Part shown: positions 9,086 to 18,553 of the stretch, in pieces | Numbering within the stretch: position 1 is the stretch's first letter | Layout: the number at the start of each line of letters is the position of its first letter | The notes under the pieces: model-generated | Told to the model about the DNA's origin: nothing | Seen by the model: the letters and a program-made list of their open reading frames with translations, nothing else | Database searches by the model: none | NCBI RefSeq assembly: GCF_015595035.1 | Contig: NZ_JADNRN010000001.1 | Coordinates: 1,116,001-1,180,000, forward strand | Direction of reading: 5' to 3' | Source of the DNA: Marinibium conchae | GTDB taxonomy: Bacteria; Pseudomonadota; Gammaproteobacteria; Enterobacterales; Alteromonadaceae | Length of the DNA stretch: 64,000 nt | Position numbers and translations under genes: made by a program

Positions 9086-10576
9086 ATGAATAAAATAGAG
9101 CAACTTATCAACGGCCAGTTCGTTTCTTCTGCCACCTCTCAATTTATTGAGGTAACGAACCCAGCTGACAACTCTGTTATTGCGCATGCCCCGTGCGCAA
9201 CCGATGCAGAACTTGCAAGTGCAATCAGTAGCGCCGAGACCGCTTTCTCAACGTGGAAAAAAGTACCCGTGCCAGAACGCGCGCGACTTATGATGAGATA
9301 CCAACACCTATTAAAAGAACATCACGACGAGATTGCTACTATATTATCGGAAGAAACAGGGAAAACCTTTGCCGACGCAAAGGGTGATGTTTGGCGTGGT
9401 ATCGAAGTCGTTGAACAGGCTGCTAACGTTTGCTCGATGATGATGGGTGAGACCGTTGAAAATGTGGCAACCAACATCGATACCTACAGTATGATTCAGC
9501 CTTTGGGGGTGTGCTTGGGTATTACTCCTTTCAACTTCCCTGCAATGATACCGCTTTGGATGTTCCCAATGGCTATTGCCTGTGGAAACACCTTTGTTTT
9601 GAAACCATCAGAGCAAGACCCCAAAACACCAATGAAGCTTGCTGAACTCTTTTTGAAAGCAGGTGCACCAGATGGTGTTTTGAATGTTGTGCATGGCGGT
9701 AAAGATCAAGTGAACTACCTACTCAATGCGCCTGCCATTAAAGCGGTTTCATTTGTGGGTAGCGTTCCGGTCGGGCAACATATCTATAAGACTGCAACCG
9801 ACAATATGAAGCGAGCACAGTGCTTTGCTGGTGCTAAGAATCATTCAGTGATAATGCCTGATGCAAACAAAGAGTTTGTATTGAATAATTTGGTTGGCGC
9901 CAGCGTAGGCGCTGCCGGTCAGCGTTGTATGGCTATTTCTGTGGCTGTTTTTGTGGGGGATAGCAAGGAGTGGATCCCTGAGTTAGCTGAGCGTATTGCA
10001 AAAGTGACTCCCGGCTTATGGAATGATGACAATGCAGGCTATGGTCCACTAATAAGCCCTCAAGCGAAAGCTAGAGTGTTGCAGAAGATTCAGGAAGGTA
10101 AAGAGCAGGGCGCAACATGTTTAGTCGATGGTAGCGACTTCACGCTCGAAGGTTATGAAGGTGGAAACTGGGTAGGTCCGACAGTTTTCTCCGATGTGAA
10201 AGTAGATATGAGTATTTACCAAGAAGAGATTTTTGGGCCAGTATTATGTTGCATGGTGGTAGACACGTTAGAAGACGCAATCAAACTTGTGAATGCCAAC
10301 CCTTACGGCAATGGCACATCTATCTTTACAGCAAGTGGTGCCGCTGCTCGCAAGTATCAAAGTGACATCGAAGTCGGGCAGGTTGGTATAAATGTGCCAA
10401 TACCCGTGCCTTTGCCATTCTTTTCTTTTACCGGATGGAAAAACTCTTTCTACGGTGATTTGCACGCATACGGTAAACAAGCCGTTCGTTTCTACACTGA
10501 GACTAAGACAATTACCGCAAGGTGGCTAGACGATGATATTCCGTCGGGCCCGAACATGACCATCGAACTAAAGTAA
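9086..10576 (+). CDS. mmsA: Methylmalonate-semialdehyde dehydrogenase (acylating)
   Basis: This 496-residue CoA-dependent aldehyde dehydrogenase converts methylmalonate semialdehyde to propionyl-CoA, the last step of valine catabolism. The catalytic Cys281 is in GQRCMAIS. The position usually filled by the general-base Glu (ELGGK in other ALDHs) reads GAKNH, as in the acylating MmsA/IolA class. [15 protein letters not shown] and FGPVL are further class features. The start is ATG 9086 with AAGG upstream; a TTG at 9080 is in frame but less likely. It is the first gene of a four-gene plus-strand operon (gaps of 24, 10 and 5 bases) behind a LiuR-like dyad. Confidence 0.93.
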   Translation: MNKIEQLINGQFVSSATSQFIEVTNPADNSVIAHAPCATDAELASAISSAETAFSTWKKVPVPERARLMMRYQHLLKEHHDEIATILSEETGKTFADAKGDVWRGIEVVEQAANVCSMMMGETVENVATNIDTYSMIQPLGVCLGITPFNFPAMIPLWMFPMAIACGNTFVLKPSEQDPKTPMKLAELFLKAGAPDGVLNVVHGGKDQVNYLLNAPAIKAVSFVGSVPVGQHIYKTATDNMKRAQCFAGAKNHSVIMPDANKEFVLNNLVGASVGAAGQRCMAISVAVFVGDSKEWIPELAERIAKVTPGLWNDDNAGYGPLISPQAKARVLQKIQEGKEQGATCLVDGSDFTLEGYEGGNWVGPTVFSDVKVDMSIYQEEIFGPVLCCMVVDTLEDAIKLVNANPYGNGTSIFTASGAAARKYQSDIEVGQVGINVPIPVPLPFFSFTGWKNSFYGDLHAYGKQAVRFYTETKTITARWLDDDIPSGPNMTIELK

Positions 10577-10600
10577 ATGTGAAATACGAGGTAGAAAAGT

Positions 10601-11755
10601 ATGGATTTTGAATTAAGCGATGATCAAAAAGCATTTGCTGAGACAGCGAAGCAGTTTGCTGATCAAGAGCTAGCGCCGAATGCGGCAAAGTGGGACGCAG
10701 AGCATATATTTCCAATTGAAGCGATCAAAAAAGCAGGAGAACTGGGCTTTTGCGGTTTGTATACCCCAGAAGAGTCTGGCGGACTGGGGCTGTCGAGGCT
10801 TGATTCATCAATTATTTTTGAGCAACTGTCGACTGGATGCACCACGACCACTGCGATGCTTACCATACACAATATGGCGACTTGGATGATTGCGACTTGG
10901 GGAACCGACGAGGTCAAGAGCGTGTGGATGGACGACCTCGTAAGTGGTGAGAAAATCGCAAGCTATTGCCTCACCGAACCCGGATCTGGCTCTGATGCAG
11001 CCTCTATGCGTTCAAACGCAAAAAAAACCGAAAAAGGCTATGTTTTAAGTGGCTCAAAGGTGTTTATTTCGGGCGCTGGTGCCACACAAGTGCTAGTGGT
11101 TATGGCAAGAACAGGCGGAAGCGGTGCCTCGGGAGTGTCAGCTTTCGTTGTCCCAGCTGATGCCAAAGGTGTTGAATACGGCAAAGCGGAAGAGAAAATG
11201 GGCTGGAATGCTCAACCCACAAGAATGATAACCTTCGATAATGTCGAGCTAGACGCATCGGCTTTACTCGGCGCTGAGGGAGAAGGCTTCAAATTCGCAA
11301 TGCAAGGCTTAGATGGCGGTAGGGTCAACATAGCAACATGCTCTATTGGTACTGCTCAACAAGCGCTTAATACTGCGCAAGCGTATATGCAAGAGCGCAC
11401 ACAATTTGGCAAACCACTGGCTAGCTTTCAAGCTTTACAGTTTAAACTAGCCGACATGGCGACTGAATTGGTTGCAGCTCGTCAAATGGTAAGACTGGCG
11501 GCAAGCAAATTAGATCATAAGCATCCGGATAGAAGCACTTATTGCGCAATGGCAAAGCGTTTTGCTACCGACATTGGTTTTGAAGTTTGCAATCAGGCTT
11601 TACAAATACATGGTGGCTACGGCTACATCAAGGAGTACCCGCTTGAGCGTCACGTTCGTGACGTGCGCGTGCACCAAATTTTAGAAGGTACTAATGAAAT
11701 CATGAGAGTGATTATAGGTCGTAGGCTGATTTCTTCGGATATCGAAATTTTGTAG
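10601..11755 (+). CDS. Acyl-CoA dehydrogenase, probably isobutyryl-CoA dehydrogenase
   Basis: A 384-residue flavoprotein of the acyl-CoA dehydrogenase family. Visible signatures are CLTEPGSGSDAAS (FAD/substrate loop), ERTQFGKPLASFQA, QIHGGYGYIKEYPLERHVRD and the catalytic base Glu362 in LEGTNEI. The position in the operon with mmsA, 3-hydroxyisobutyryl-CoA hydrolase and mmsB makes isobutyryl-CoA (from valine) the most likely substrate, giving methacrylyl-CoA; this is inferred from context. Electrons would go to the ETF encoded at 61270-62951 and on to the ETF-quinone oxidoreductase at 59376-61010. Branched 2-methylbutyryl-CoA is a possible second substrate. Confidence 0.88.
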   Translation: MDFELSDDQKAFAETAKQFADQELAPNAAKWDAEHIFPIEAIKKAGELGFCGLYTPEESGGLGLSRLDSSIIFEQLSTGCTTTTAMLTIHNMATWMIATWGTDEVKSVWMDDLVSGEKIASYCLTEPGSGSDAASMRSNAKKTEKGYVLSGSKVFISGAGATQVLVVMARTGGSGASGVSAFVVPADAKGVEYGKAEEKMGWNAQPTRMITFDNVELDASALLGAEGEGFKFAMQGLDGGRVNIATCSIGTAQQALNTAQAYMQERTQFGKPLASFQALQFKLADMATELVAARQMVRLAASKLDHKHPDRSTYCAMAKRFATDIGFEVCNQALQIHGGYGYIKEYPLERHVRDVRVHQILEGTNEIMRVIIGRRLISSDIEIL

Positions 11756-11765
11756 GAGTGAGCAG

Positions 11766-12932
11766 ATGTCCACTGTAAATGACGGTATTGTGTTGGCAGA
11801 ATTGCTTCCCATCAAACAGGGTGCGAAGCTAGGTATCCTCACCTTGAATAAACCCAAATCACTGAACGCGCTTGATCTTCAAATGGTCGAAAGCTTGCTC
11901 GCAAAGCTCAAAGAATGGGAAGCCGACAGTAGCGTTAAAGCCGTCATTCTGAAAGGGGCGGGAGAGAAAGCCTTTTGTGCCGGCGGTGATGTAGTCTCTA
12001 TGTATAAATCAATGGTAGAAGAACGCAGAAAGCAAGCAATCGAGCCAACAACGGATTTAGCTCGAGCGCCGGCTTTTTTACAAGACTTTTTCACGCGGGA
12101 ATATGAGCTTGATTTCTATCTTGCCAATTATCCTAAGGCGCTAATATGCTGGGGCAATGGAATTGTCATGGGAGGAGGCTTAGGCCTGTTTGCCGCATCA
12201 GCTTTCTCGGTGGTTACTGAAAGCTCTCGCATTGCTATGCCTGAAATAACCATAGGTCTTTTCCCTGACGTTGGCGGAAGTTATTTTCTGAATCGAATGC
12301 CTGCTGGATTAGGTTTGTTTTTAGGTGTCACTGGTGCCAGTTTCAATGCTATTGATGCCAAAGAGCTTAGGCTAGCGTCGCATGCGATTGATGCAGATTT
12401 GTTTTCGAGTTTAATTGAGGGCTTATCAAGTTTAGAGAACATTAGTCATGACGCGGTTCGCAAGCAGCTTGAGCTTCTTGAGGCGAAAAGCAAGGTAGTC
12501 AATAAACTAAGCGCTAAGCTTGTTAGTTTATCCAAGGATTTAGCGACTTTAGACACTTGTACTAACAGCCAAGAGCTCACGAGCGTCATCCATGGTTTAG
12601 TTGAAAAGCACCCTGGAAACACTTGGCTGCAGAAAGCAAGTGCAACTCTCGATAGAGGCAGCCCTATTACCGTCCGTTTGGTGATAGAACAGCTCATTCG
12701 CGCCAAATCAATGAGTCTCGCCGAGGCATTTCAGCAGGAGCTATCCATGGCACTTTCTTGCAGTTTATATGGCGAGTTTCAAGAAGGCGTTCGCGCGTTG
12801 CTCATCGACAAAGACCAATCGCCTAGGTGGCGATATAGCTCCGCTGAACACGTTCCGGATAGCTTGATTGAGGCGCATTTCAATTATTTCAATGATGAAA
12901 ATAACCCGCTCAGCCACTTGAGCACGAGGTAA
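11766..12932 (+). CDS. 3-hydroxyisobutyryl-CoA hydrolase (crotonase superfamily)
   Basis: The 388-residue protein belongs to the crotonase fold, but its length and the MPEITIGLFPDVGGSYFL stretch are typical of 3-hydroxyisobutyryl-CoA hydrolase, not of enoyl-CoA hydratases (about 260 residues). The oxyanion loops are CAGGDV (71-76) and MGGGLG (135-140); Glu160 and Asp168 are the likely catalytic acids. It would release 3-hydroxyisobutyrate, the substrate of the next gene product, MmsB. It starts 10 bases after the dehydrogenase gene with GGAGTGAGC as ribosome binding site. No separate methacrylyl-CoA hydratase gene is present in this operon. Confidence 0.85.
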   Translation: MSTVNDGIVLAELLPIKQGAKLGILTLNKPKSLNALDLQMVESLLAKLKEWEADSSVKAVILKGAGEKAFCAGGDVVSMYKSMVEERRKQAIEPTTDLARAPAFLQDFFTREYELDFYLANYPKALICWGNGIVMGGGLGLFAASAFSVVTESSRIAMPEITIGLFPDVGGSYFLNRMPAGLGLFLGVTGASFNAIDAKELRLASHAIDADLFSSLIEGLSSLENISHDAVRKQLELLEAKSKVVNKLSAKLVSLSKDLATLDTCTNSQELTSVIHGLVEKHPGNTWLQKASATLDRGSPITVRLVIEQLIRAKSMSLAEAFQQELSMALSCSLYGEFQEGVRALLIDKDQSPRWRYSSAEHVPDSLIEAHFNYFNDENNPLSHLSTR

Positions 12933-12937
12933 ACGAT

Positions 12938-13831
12938 ATGAATATTGCATTTTATGGTTTAGGAAATATGGGCGCATCGATGGCTAAAAACCTCGTCACT
13001 GCCGGTCATAGCGTTAAAGTATACGATTTAGTAGAAAGCCAAGTTGATATGCTTGCCAGCTTTGGTGCTACGGCATGCGCTAGTGCAATTGAGGCCGCTG
13101 TTGATGCTGACGTGATCGTATCAATGTTGCCCGCTGGTAAACATGTAGAAGCCTTGTATTTTGGAAGCGACACAGCACCTGCGCTACATAGTGTGCTTCC
13201 GAAGGGTGTTTTGTTTGTTGACTGTAGCACAATAGAATCGAGCACTGCGAAGTCTATTGGTGAGAAACTTATGCTTAACGGGCACTCCTTTGTTGACGCT
13301 CCGGTATCAGGAGGGGTTGCTGGGGCAGCAGCCGGCACATTGACTTTTATTGTCGGTGGCAGCGATGCTGACTTTGCTACTGCTAAGCCAATATTGGAAG
13401 ACATGGGTAAGAATATTTTTCATGCGGGTGCTATCGGCGCTGGGCAAGTTGCAAAAATCTGCAACAATATGCTCCTAGCGGTGCTGATGGCAGGTACTTC
13501 AGAAGCCTTGCAACTTGGCATTGACAACGGTCTTGACCCCAAAGTAATGTCGGAAATAATGCTGCAGAGCTCGGGTAGAAACTGGACACTTGAACTTTAT
13601 AACCCTTGCCCGGGTGTTATGGATTCAGTCCCGTCATCAAATAATTATGCAGGAGGCTTTATGGTTGATTTGATGAATAAAGATTTGTCGCTTGCCATGA
13701 GTACAGCAAATAATCACCAGTCCCTTGTACCGATGGGTTCGATGGCAAAGTCATTATTTCAATTACATAGTCGTTCTGGCAATGGGAAACTAGATTTTTC
13801 GAGTATTTTTACTGCTTTTAAAGCAAAATAA
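12938..13831 (+). CDS. mmsB: 3-hydroxyisobutyrate dehydrogenase
   Basis: This 297-residue NAD-dependent beta-hydroxyacid dehydrogenase has the Rossmann motif GLGNMG (7-12), the substrate-binding DAPVSGGVAGA (120-130), and catalytic Lys173 in GAGQVAKICNN. C-terminal GGFMVDLMNKDLSLA is a typical dimer-helix stretch of the family. It oxidises 3-hydroxyisobutyrate to methylmalonate semialdehyde, the substrate of MmsA in the same operon. It starts 5 bases after the hydrolase gene (ACGAGGTAAACGAT before ATG). A long hairpin follows. Confidence 0.93.
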   Translation: MNIAFYGLGNMGASMAKNLVTAGHSVKVYDLVESQVDMLASFGATACASAIEAAVDADVIVSMLPAGKHVEALYFGSDTAPALHSVLPKGVLFVDCSTIESSTAKSIGEKLMLNGHSFVDAPVSGGVAGAAAGTLTFIVGGSDADFATAKPILEDMGKNIFHAGAIGAGQVAKICNNMLLAVLMAGTSEALQLGIDNGLDPKVMSEIMLQSSGRNWTLELYNPCPGVMDSVPSSNNYAGGFMVDLMNKDLSLAMSTANNHQSLVPMGSMAKSLFQLHSRSGNGKLDFSSIFTAFKAK

Positions 13832-13851
13832 TAACTTTACAAGCGGCCAGT

Positions 13852-13899
13852 AAAAGCCTAATTTCTGAGTTTACCCCTTGTTCAGACATAGGCTTTTGG
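13852..13899 (+). terminator. Probable terminator of the mms operon
   Basis: Nine-base outer stem AAAAGCCTA / TAGGCTTTT enclosing a second short stem TCTGA / TCAGA. It lies 20 bases after mmsB and 55 bases before rlmA. The T-run is short (four), so efficiency is uncertain. Confidence 0.5.
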
Positions 13900-13954
13900 C
13901 GCTAGGCTATGATATTATTGCGCTAACTTAACAAAACGGCTTAGGCTGACAACT

Positions 13955-14887
13955 ATGTGGCGATGTCCGCTTTGCTACGAAGCATTTCAATCTGATATAG
14001 CGCTCAGTGCATGGCAATGTACGAATAAACACAGTTTCGACCGCGCAAAGCAAGGCTATGTGAATCTGCTACCCGTTCAAAACAAAAATTCGAAAAGCCC
14101 CGGTGATGACCAGGGCATGATACAAGCTCGCAGCCGTTTCTTCCTTTCTAAACCATACTTAGCGCTAGCGAAAAACGTGGCGAGCTTAATTCAACAACAC
14201 CTCTGCGCTGACATTTCGGAAAATACAGACAACGTTATTGAACAAGACTCAAAAAATGCAAGTCAGTCCGTACCGCGTAACGACGGAGTTCCTTATCTTG
14301 TCTATGATTCTGGTTGTGGTGAAGGACATTATATAGACCAGATTTCAGCATTATTAGGCCCCTCGTTTAGCATAAACGGGCATGATATTTCTAAATCTGC
14401 AGCGCTGGCAGCAGCAAAGAAAAATAAAAACAGCCAGATTGTGGTTGCCTCAACAGTGAACATTCCCTTAGTGAATGAAAGTCAAGATGTTGTGTATCAA
14501 GTATTCGCACCAGCATGCGATAAAGAGTATTTTCGTGTATTAAAGGAAGGCGGATTGTTGGTGATTGTTGAACCAGCAGAACAGCACTTACATGAACTTA
14601 AAAAACAGATTTACGACAACCCAGTGTTGCATGAGTGTCACGATAAAGAAATGTCAGGCTTCTCAAGAATAAGCGCAAAAAAGCTGAAGTTTGATGTGCC
14701 ACTTGAAAATGCCGAGCAGCGTTTGGCCTTGTTGCAAATGACTCCTTATTTTTGGAAAGCATCAAGTCAAGCTAAACAAGATATTCAAGATAGCTTGCAT
14801 AGTGTGACAGCGCACTTCTATATTCAGGCATTTATCAAGATCAATCTAAAAGCGGCTAACGAAAGGCAAGATATCACGGATGAATAA
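13955..14887 (+). CDS. rlmA: RlmA 23S rRNA (guanine-N1)-methyltransferase
   Basis: The N-terminus carries the RlmA zinc finger (Cys4, Cys7, Cys22, His26) followed by SFDRAKQGYVNLLP and SPGDDQGMIQARSRFF, which closely match E. coli RlmA(I), the enzyme that methylates G745 of 23S rRNA. The SAM-binding motif is YDSGCGEGHY. There is an insertion of about 25 residues (around 80-108, rich in Asn, Glu and Ser) between the first helices and the SAM motif relative to what I recall of the E. coli enzyme. It is 310 residues and overlaps the next gene by 8 bases, so the two are probably translated together. Confidence 0.9.
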   Translation: MWRCPLCYEAFQSDIALSAWQCTNKHSFDRAKQGYVNLLPVQNKNSKSPGDDQGMIQARSRFFLSKPYLALAKNVASLIQQHLCADISENTDNVIEQDSKNASQSVPRNDGVPYLVYDSGCGEGHYIDQISALLGPSFSINGHDISKSAALAAAKKNKNSQIVVASTVNIPLVNESQDVVYQVFAPACDKEYFRVLKEGGLLVIVEPAEQHLHELKKQIYDNPVLHECHDKEMSGFSRISAKKLKFDVPLENAEQRLALLQMTPYFWKASSQAKQDIQDSLHSVTAHFYIQAFIKINLKAANERQDITDE

Positions 14888-15572
14888 TTACGACTCCACG
14901 ACAGGGAACGTGCTTGGCATAAAGTCTATCGTGAACTCGTCGCATGACGCCACATTTGCAGGCCAAGATGCTACAACTAGCGTTGCTACTCAACTACTTT
15001 TGCTTGACCGCGATGGCGTTATCAACATCAATCATGGCTACGTGCATAAATCAGCTGACTTCGACCTTGTTGACGGCATTGTTGACTTGGTTAAACGAGC
15101 TAATGTCGCCGGTATTAAAGTTGCCGTTGTGACCAATCAATCAGGAATTGGTCGCGGAATGTATTCAGAAGAGCAATTTGTGGACTTGAGCCAGTGGATG
15201 TTTAGAGTCTTTCAACAACAAGGGGCTTGGATAGACAAGGTGTATTATTGCCCACATCATCCGCAGGCTGCAATTACAGCTTATAAGCAGCAATGTCAGT
15301 GCCGAAAACCTGAAACGGGTATGCTTGAGCAAGCCATCAGTGATTTCGGCGTGCTTTCTCAAAATTGCTCGATGATTGGCGACAAAGCCTTAGATGTTGA
15401 ATGCGCAATAAGGGCAAAACTGGCTAAGGCTTTTTACTTTCCTGCAGTAGCAGGTGACAGAAGTGACGCTAACATCGGGAGTGGGCACGAATTACTTGAG
15501 CTGCTCAGTCGTTATGAAGGCAGTAACACAAAAGTGAGCACTATTGGCTCACTTTCAGAAGTGATGTTTTAG
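14880..15572 (+). CDS. gmhB: HAD phosphatase, GmhB-type (heptose bisphosphate phosphatase family)
   Basis: The protein has the HAD motif LLLDRDGVI with Asp43 and Asp45, motif II VVTNQSGIGRG, and a GmhB-type zinc site (Cys124, His126 in CPHHP; Cys139 and Cys141 in CQCRKP). Motif IV is MIGDKALDVECA. GmhB removes the 7-phosphate of heptose bisphosphate in ADP-heptose synthesis for LPS core. An N-terminal extension of about 38 residues precedes the domain, and it is not shared with E. coli GmhB. An internal start may exist but none with a better site was seen. Overlap with rlmA by 8 bases suggests coupling. A related histidinol-phosphate phosphatase role is less likely here. Confidence 0.8.
   Translation: MNNYDSTTGNVLGIKSIVNSSHDATFAGQDATTSVATQLLLLDRDGVININHGYVHKSADFDLVDGIVDLVKRANVAGIKVAVVTNQSGIGRGMYSEEQFVDLSQWMFRVFQQQGAWIDKVYYCPHHPQAAITAYKQQCQCRKPETGMLEQAISDFGVLSQNCSMIGDKALDVECAIRAKLAKAFYFPAVAGDRSDANIGSGHELLELLSRYEGSNTKVSTIGSLSEVMF
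15531..15555. terminator. Hairpin in the 3' end of gmhB, possible convergent terminator
   Basis: Perfect 9-bp inverted repeat AAAGTGAGC / GCTCACTTT with a 7-base loop, inside the last codons of gmhB and 38 bases beyond the stop of the convergent yejM-like gene. T-runs are short, so a terminator role is tentative. Confidence 0.35.
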
Positions 15573-15592
15573 AGCACCAGTTTGCTTCTGGT

Positions 15593-17128
15593 TTAGCGCT
15601 CAGAGAACTCGGTGATATGTTTTATCGAACGGCTTAGCAAATGAGTATCAATTTCTTTCAGCACTTTTTCATTTGTCATATATTCACGGATCTCGAAGCT
15701 ACCGTCTTTGCTAACCTCGGTGATTAGACCGTCATGTAATACCACCAAATGACGCCCTTGAGTACTTACCGACCATGCTCTAGTCGGATTTTGTAGCGAC
15801 TGACCAATGGCATAGTTGCTGGGTGTAGCATTACAGCCAAGTTGCTTGAGGATGGTAGGAGCAATATCTTCAGTGGTAGAAAGCGATGTTTGAAGCATAA
15901 TATTTGTGAATAGTTCACGGTAAGGTTTGCCTTCTATCTGAGCCACCACCATAACCGTGACATCTTCTGCAAGCGCAGTGAGGTCAATTTCTGCGTACTG
16001 TTCAACACTGATATCTGCAATATACAAACCAGTGCCTTGAGTTCTCATTGCGCTTGAAAATGTTAACCAATCATTCGCATAGAAAGGTTGAATTTGTGTT
16101 GAATCACTCTCTTCATTATGCGCCTGATGCATGCTCACATCGAGATTAAAAGCTTTTGAGAGCGCGAGTAAAACAGGTTGATTGTCGGTGACACTCGACA
16201 GTAAGGCTTGAGGTAAACCATATACAACTGAATTCAGATAATCGCCGTTTAAGCTGGAACTTACAAAATGATAGCCGCTAGAACGTAAGCCCGCAGGCGG
16301 GGTAGCAATATCGCTTTTCCGTACACTTAAAAAAATGACTTTTTGACCTGCATCTACAGAGCAATATATCGGTTTTGGAGGGTAGGTAAAGGCAAAGTCG
16401 GTATCAGTAAATTGTAGGGTTTGGCGTTGTTTGTAGTCTTGTAAATCGAAAACACCGATGCGTGACATCAGCGTTTTTGCTGTTGCCGGATAGGATAGTG
16501 GCAACATATTGTCTTGTTGAAGTACTGGCGCATATAGTTCCGCATCAGCCCACACGTGAATAGCATGACTGGAGACGAAACATAACAAAAACCCGCTTGT
16601 GACATAAGCACCAATTTTGACCTTCATAAAACGTTTGATGCGTTTGTGTATAGCGTTTGCCAGCACAAGCTGAAACATCAACCAAACAACGACCAGCAGC
16701 AATAAGTAGAACCACTGTAGCCAAGTAAAGGCTCCCATATGTCCCTGAGCTTCACTTTTGAGTAATTCTGCAGACCCTAAACTAATATGAAAGCCAGTTT
16801 TATTATAAAGTAAGGCATCAAAGGCAAGTAGCGCTAAACCGATTGCTGCTACAACTGAGCCAATCGCTTTTAACAGGCTCGGTTGTTTAATTTTGTAACA
16901 AAAGGGAAGTAGCAGTACGACAAAGCCAAAAAAAGTGATAAAACTGATGTGACCTAACCAAGTCGCGAAGGTATAGACGATACTGATTGGAGTGCTTGCG
17001 ATTGGAGACGACAACAAATAAACCGACGAAATTACAATAGCAATTAGGATATTTGCAAAGGCAAACCAGTGCCCCCATGCGACAAGTTCGTTTATTTGTT
17101 TCCTACGTGGTGATTCGTTGAACATCAT
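15593..17128 (-). CDS. yejM: YejM/PbgA-like inner-membrane protein with reduced sulfatase-like domain
   Basis: The 511-residue protein has five N-terminal membrane helices (about residues 17-40, 46-76, 82-105, 132-157, 171-192), as in the DUF3413 region of YejM (PbgA/LapC), which controls LPS synthesis through LapB and FtsH. The periplasmic part (about 200-511) keeps only traces of the sulfatase-like fold: VIFLSVRKSD where relatives have a catalytic-type strand, NGDYLNSVVYGLPQ, TTEDIAPTILKQLG and HLVVLHDGLITEV. It is about 75 residues shorter than E. coli YejM. The yejL gene directly upstream on the same strand and yejK beyond it confirm the assignment. Confidence 0.82.
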   Translation of the reverse strand: MMFNESPRRKQINELVAWGHWFAFANILIAIVISSVYLLSSPIASTPISIVYTFATWLGHISFITFFGFVVLLLPFCYKIKQPSLLKAIGSVVAAIGLALLAFDALLYNKTGFHISLGSAELLKSEAQGHMGAFTWLQWFYLLLLVVVWLMFQLVLANAIHKRIKRFMKVKIGAYVTSGFLLCFVSSHAIHVWADAELYAPVLQQDNMLPLSYPATAKTLMSRIGVFDLQDYKQRQTLQFTDTDFAFTYPPKPIYCSVDAGQKVIFLSVRKSDIATPPAGLRSSGYHFVSSSLNGDYLNSVVYGLPQALLSSVTDNQPVLLALSKAFNLDVSMHQAHNEESDSTQIQPFYANDWLTFSSAMRTQGTGLYIADISVEQYAEIDLTALAEDVTVMVVAQIEGKPYRELFTNIMLQTSLSTTEDIAPTILKQLGCNATPSNYAIGQSLQNPTRAWSVSTQGRHLVVLHDGLITEVSKDGSFEIREYMTNEKVLKEIDTHLLSRSIKHITEFSER

Positions 17129-17134
17129 AGGCGA

Positions 17135-17353
17135 CTAATTCCCTTTCGCTGCTTTTTTTAATACGCCGCAAAACTGTTCCACCATAGCATCGCGATGTTC
17201 AGGGCTGACTTGCTGAGTGAATATGTTCGATAGCACGTTACCTAAAACCATCAGTGATAAGTCTCGGTTGGCATTATTGCGCTCAAGTGCGACAAAAACA
17301 TCCTGCATGGCGGTTTCAAATTCGGCATTTGAGTAACGTGATTGCTGTGGCAT
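17135..17353 (-). CDS. yejL: YejL family protein (DUF1414)
   Basis: A 72-residue protein whose sequence MPQQSRYSNAEFE...RDLSLMVLGNVLSNI matches E. coli YejL, a small protein of unknown function always found near yejK and yejM. The ATG at 17353 is preferred over 17359 because it gives the family N-terminus MPQxSRYS. It ends 6 bases before the yejM start, so both are probably one transcript. No membrane segment is seen. Confidence 0.88.
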   Translation of the reverse strand: MPQQSRYSNAEFETAMQDVFVALERNNANRDLSLMVLGNVLSNIFTQQVSPEHRDAMVEQFCGVLKKAAKGN

Positions 17354-17528
17354 CAACATGTCCTATGATTTTTGGTTAAAAACTGGGTACAATTACCCTT
17401 ATTCGCGAATCGTTCTCGCATACGATAAGTAATTGTCTTGTTAAATCATCGTAATTGCAAACAGCGATTACAACAAATTCTGCGTTAAACAGTAGTTTAA
17501 CACATATTAAAGGTAGTCTAATTAGCAT

Positions 17529-18548
17529 ATGAGTGCACTCATTCATCAATTTGTAGTACATCGATTGAGTTTGTCCGACGACGGCAAGCTTCACTTCATT
17601 CCGCGGTCAGCTTGCTTTGACGTAAGCAAAGAGATTGAAACCTTAGCACAACAACTCCACAGTACCTTCAACAGTAAACCAGGAAAGGGCGTAGGAGGAT
17701 TTGCAAATGAAAGTGAGGTCGATTTTGCAGCGCAGTTAAATCAAGCCTTACAAAACGAAATAGACTTTCATGAATTTAGTGTGAAAAGTGGACAGTTTTT
17801 ACTGGAAACCTTAGTAAAAGAAGAAATGGTCGAAACGGGCTTTCTTATTTACAGTCAGTATGAGTATTTGGCTACTCAGTATTTAATGATCGCGCTGATT
17901 GACACTAAGCAACATGTGGCGGTGAATCAAAACATGGATTTGGACTATAGTGACCACCTCGATTTTTCAAAAATGCAACTTGCCCTGCGTATAGATATTA
18001 CTCAATGGCAAATCACACCTGAGCAATTCCGCTATATCAGCTTCCTTAAGGGAAGAATGGGTCGAAAGGTTTCAGATTTTTTCATGCGCTTTATTGGTTG
18101 CGAGGAAAAGGTTGATGTTAAACAGCAAAACAAACAACTTATGCAAAATGTCGATGAGTACTTGTCGCAGGAGCAATGCGACGCTTATGAAAAAAACCAG
18201 CATAGAGGCAGCGTTGCCGCTTATTTCAAAGAGCAAATAGACAATGGTGAAGACGTTAGCATTGACGATATTGCTAAATACCTCCCGCAAAACGAAGATG
18301 AGGGCCAGTCTTTCAAAGACTTTAACGAGCAACAAGAAGTGCCTCTTGAACCTAGCTTTCAACCCGACCGAGCAGTAATAAAAACGATGGCCAAATTTAG
18401 TGGCGCGGGTGGTGGAGTAACACTGAATTTTGACCGTCAATTACTCGGTGAGCGCGTGCTTTACGATCCGAATACAGATACGCTTACCATTCGCGGTATT
18501 CCACCAAATTTAAAAGATCAATTGCTTCGCGCCAATAAAGGGTCATAA
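17529..18548 (+). CDS. yejK: YejK/NdpA nucleoid-associated protein
   Basis: A 339-residue member of the NdpA family. Recognised stretches are ISFLKGRMGRKVSDFFMRFIGC in two parts (ISFLKGRMGRKVSDFF, MRFIGC) and the C-terminal GVTLNFDRQLLGERVLYDP and LTIRGIPPNLKDQL. YejK is associated with the nucleoid and reported to interact with topoisomerases. It is transcribed divergently from yejL-yejM, the arrangement conserved in gammaproteobacteria. The next gene starts 5 bases downstream, so this is the head of a three-gene unit. Confidence 0.92.
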   Translation: MSALIHQFVVHRLSLSDDGKLHFIPRSACFDVSKEIETLAQQLHSTFNSKPGKGVGGFANESEVDFAAQLNQALQNEIDFHEFSVKSGQFLLETLVKEEMVETGFLIYSQYEYLATQYLMIALIDTKQHVAVNQNMDLDYSDHLDFSKMQLALRIDITQWQITPEQFRYISFLKGRMGRKVSDFFMRFIGCEEKVDVKQQNKQLMQNVDEYLSQEQCDAYEKNQHRGSVAAYFKEQIDNGEDVSIDDIAKYLPQNEDEGQSFKDFNEQQEVPLEPSFQPDRAVIKTMAKFSGAGGGVTLNFDRQLLGERVLYDPNTDTLTIRGIPPNLKDQLLRANKGS

Positions 18549-18553
18549 GTCTG

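Noticed and set aside
10663-10917. 84-codon minus-strand frame inside the acyl-CoA dehydrogenase gene
   Set aside because: It lies wholly inside a confident gene and shows no recognisable motif.
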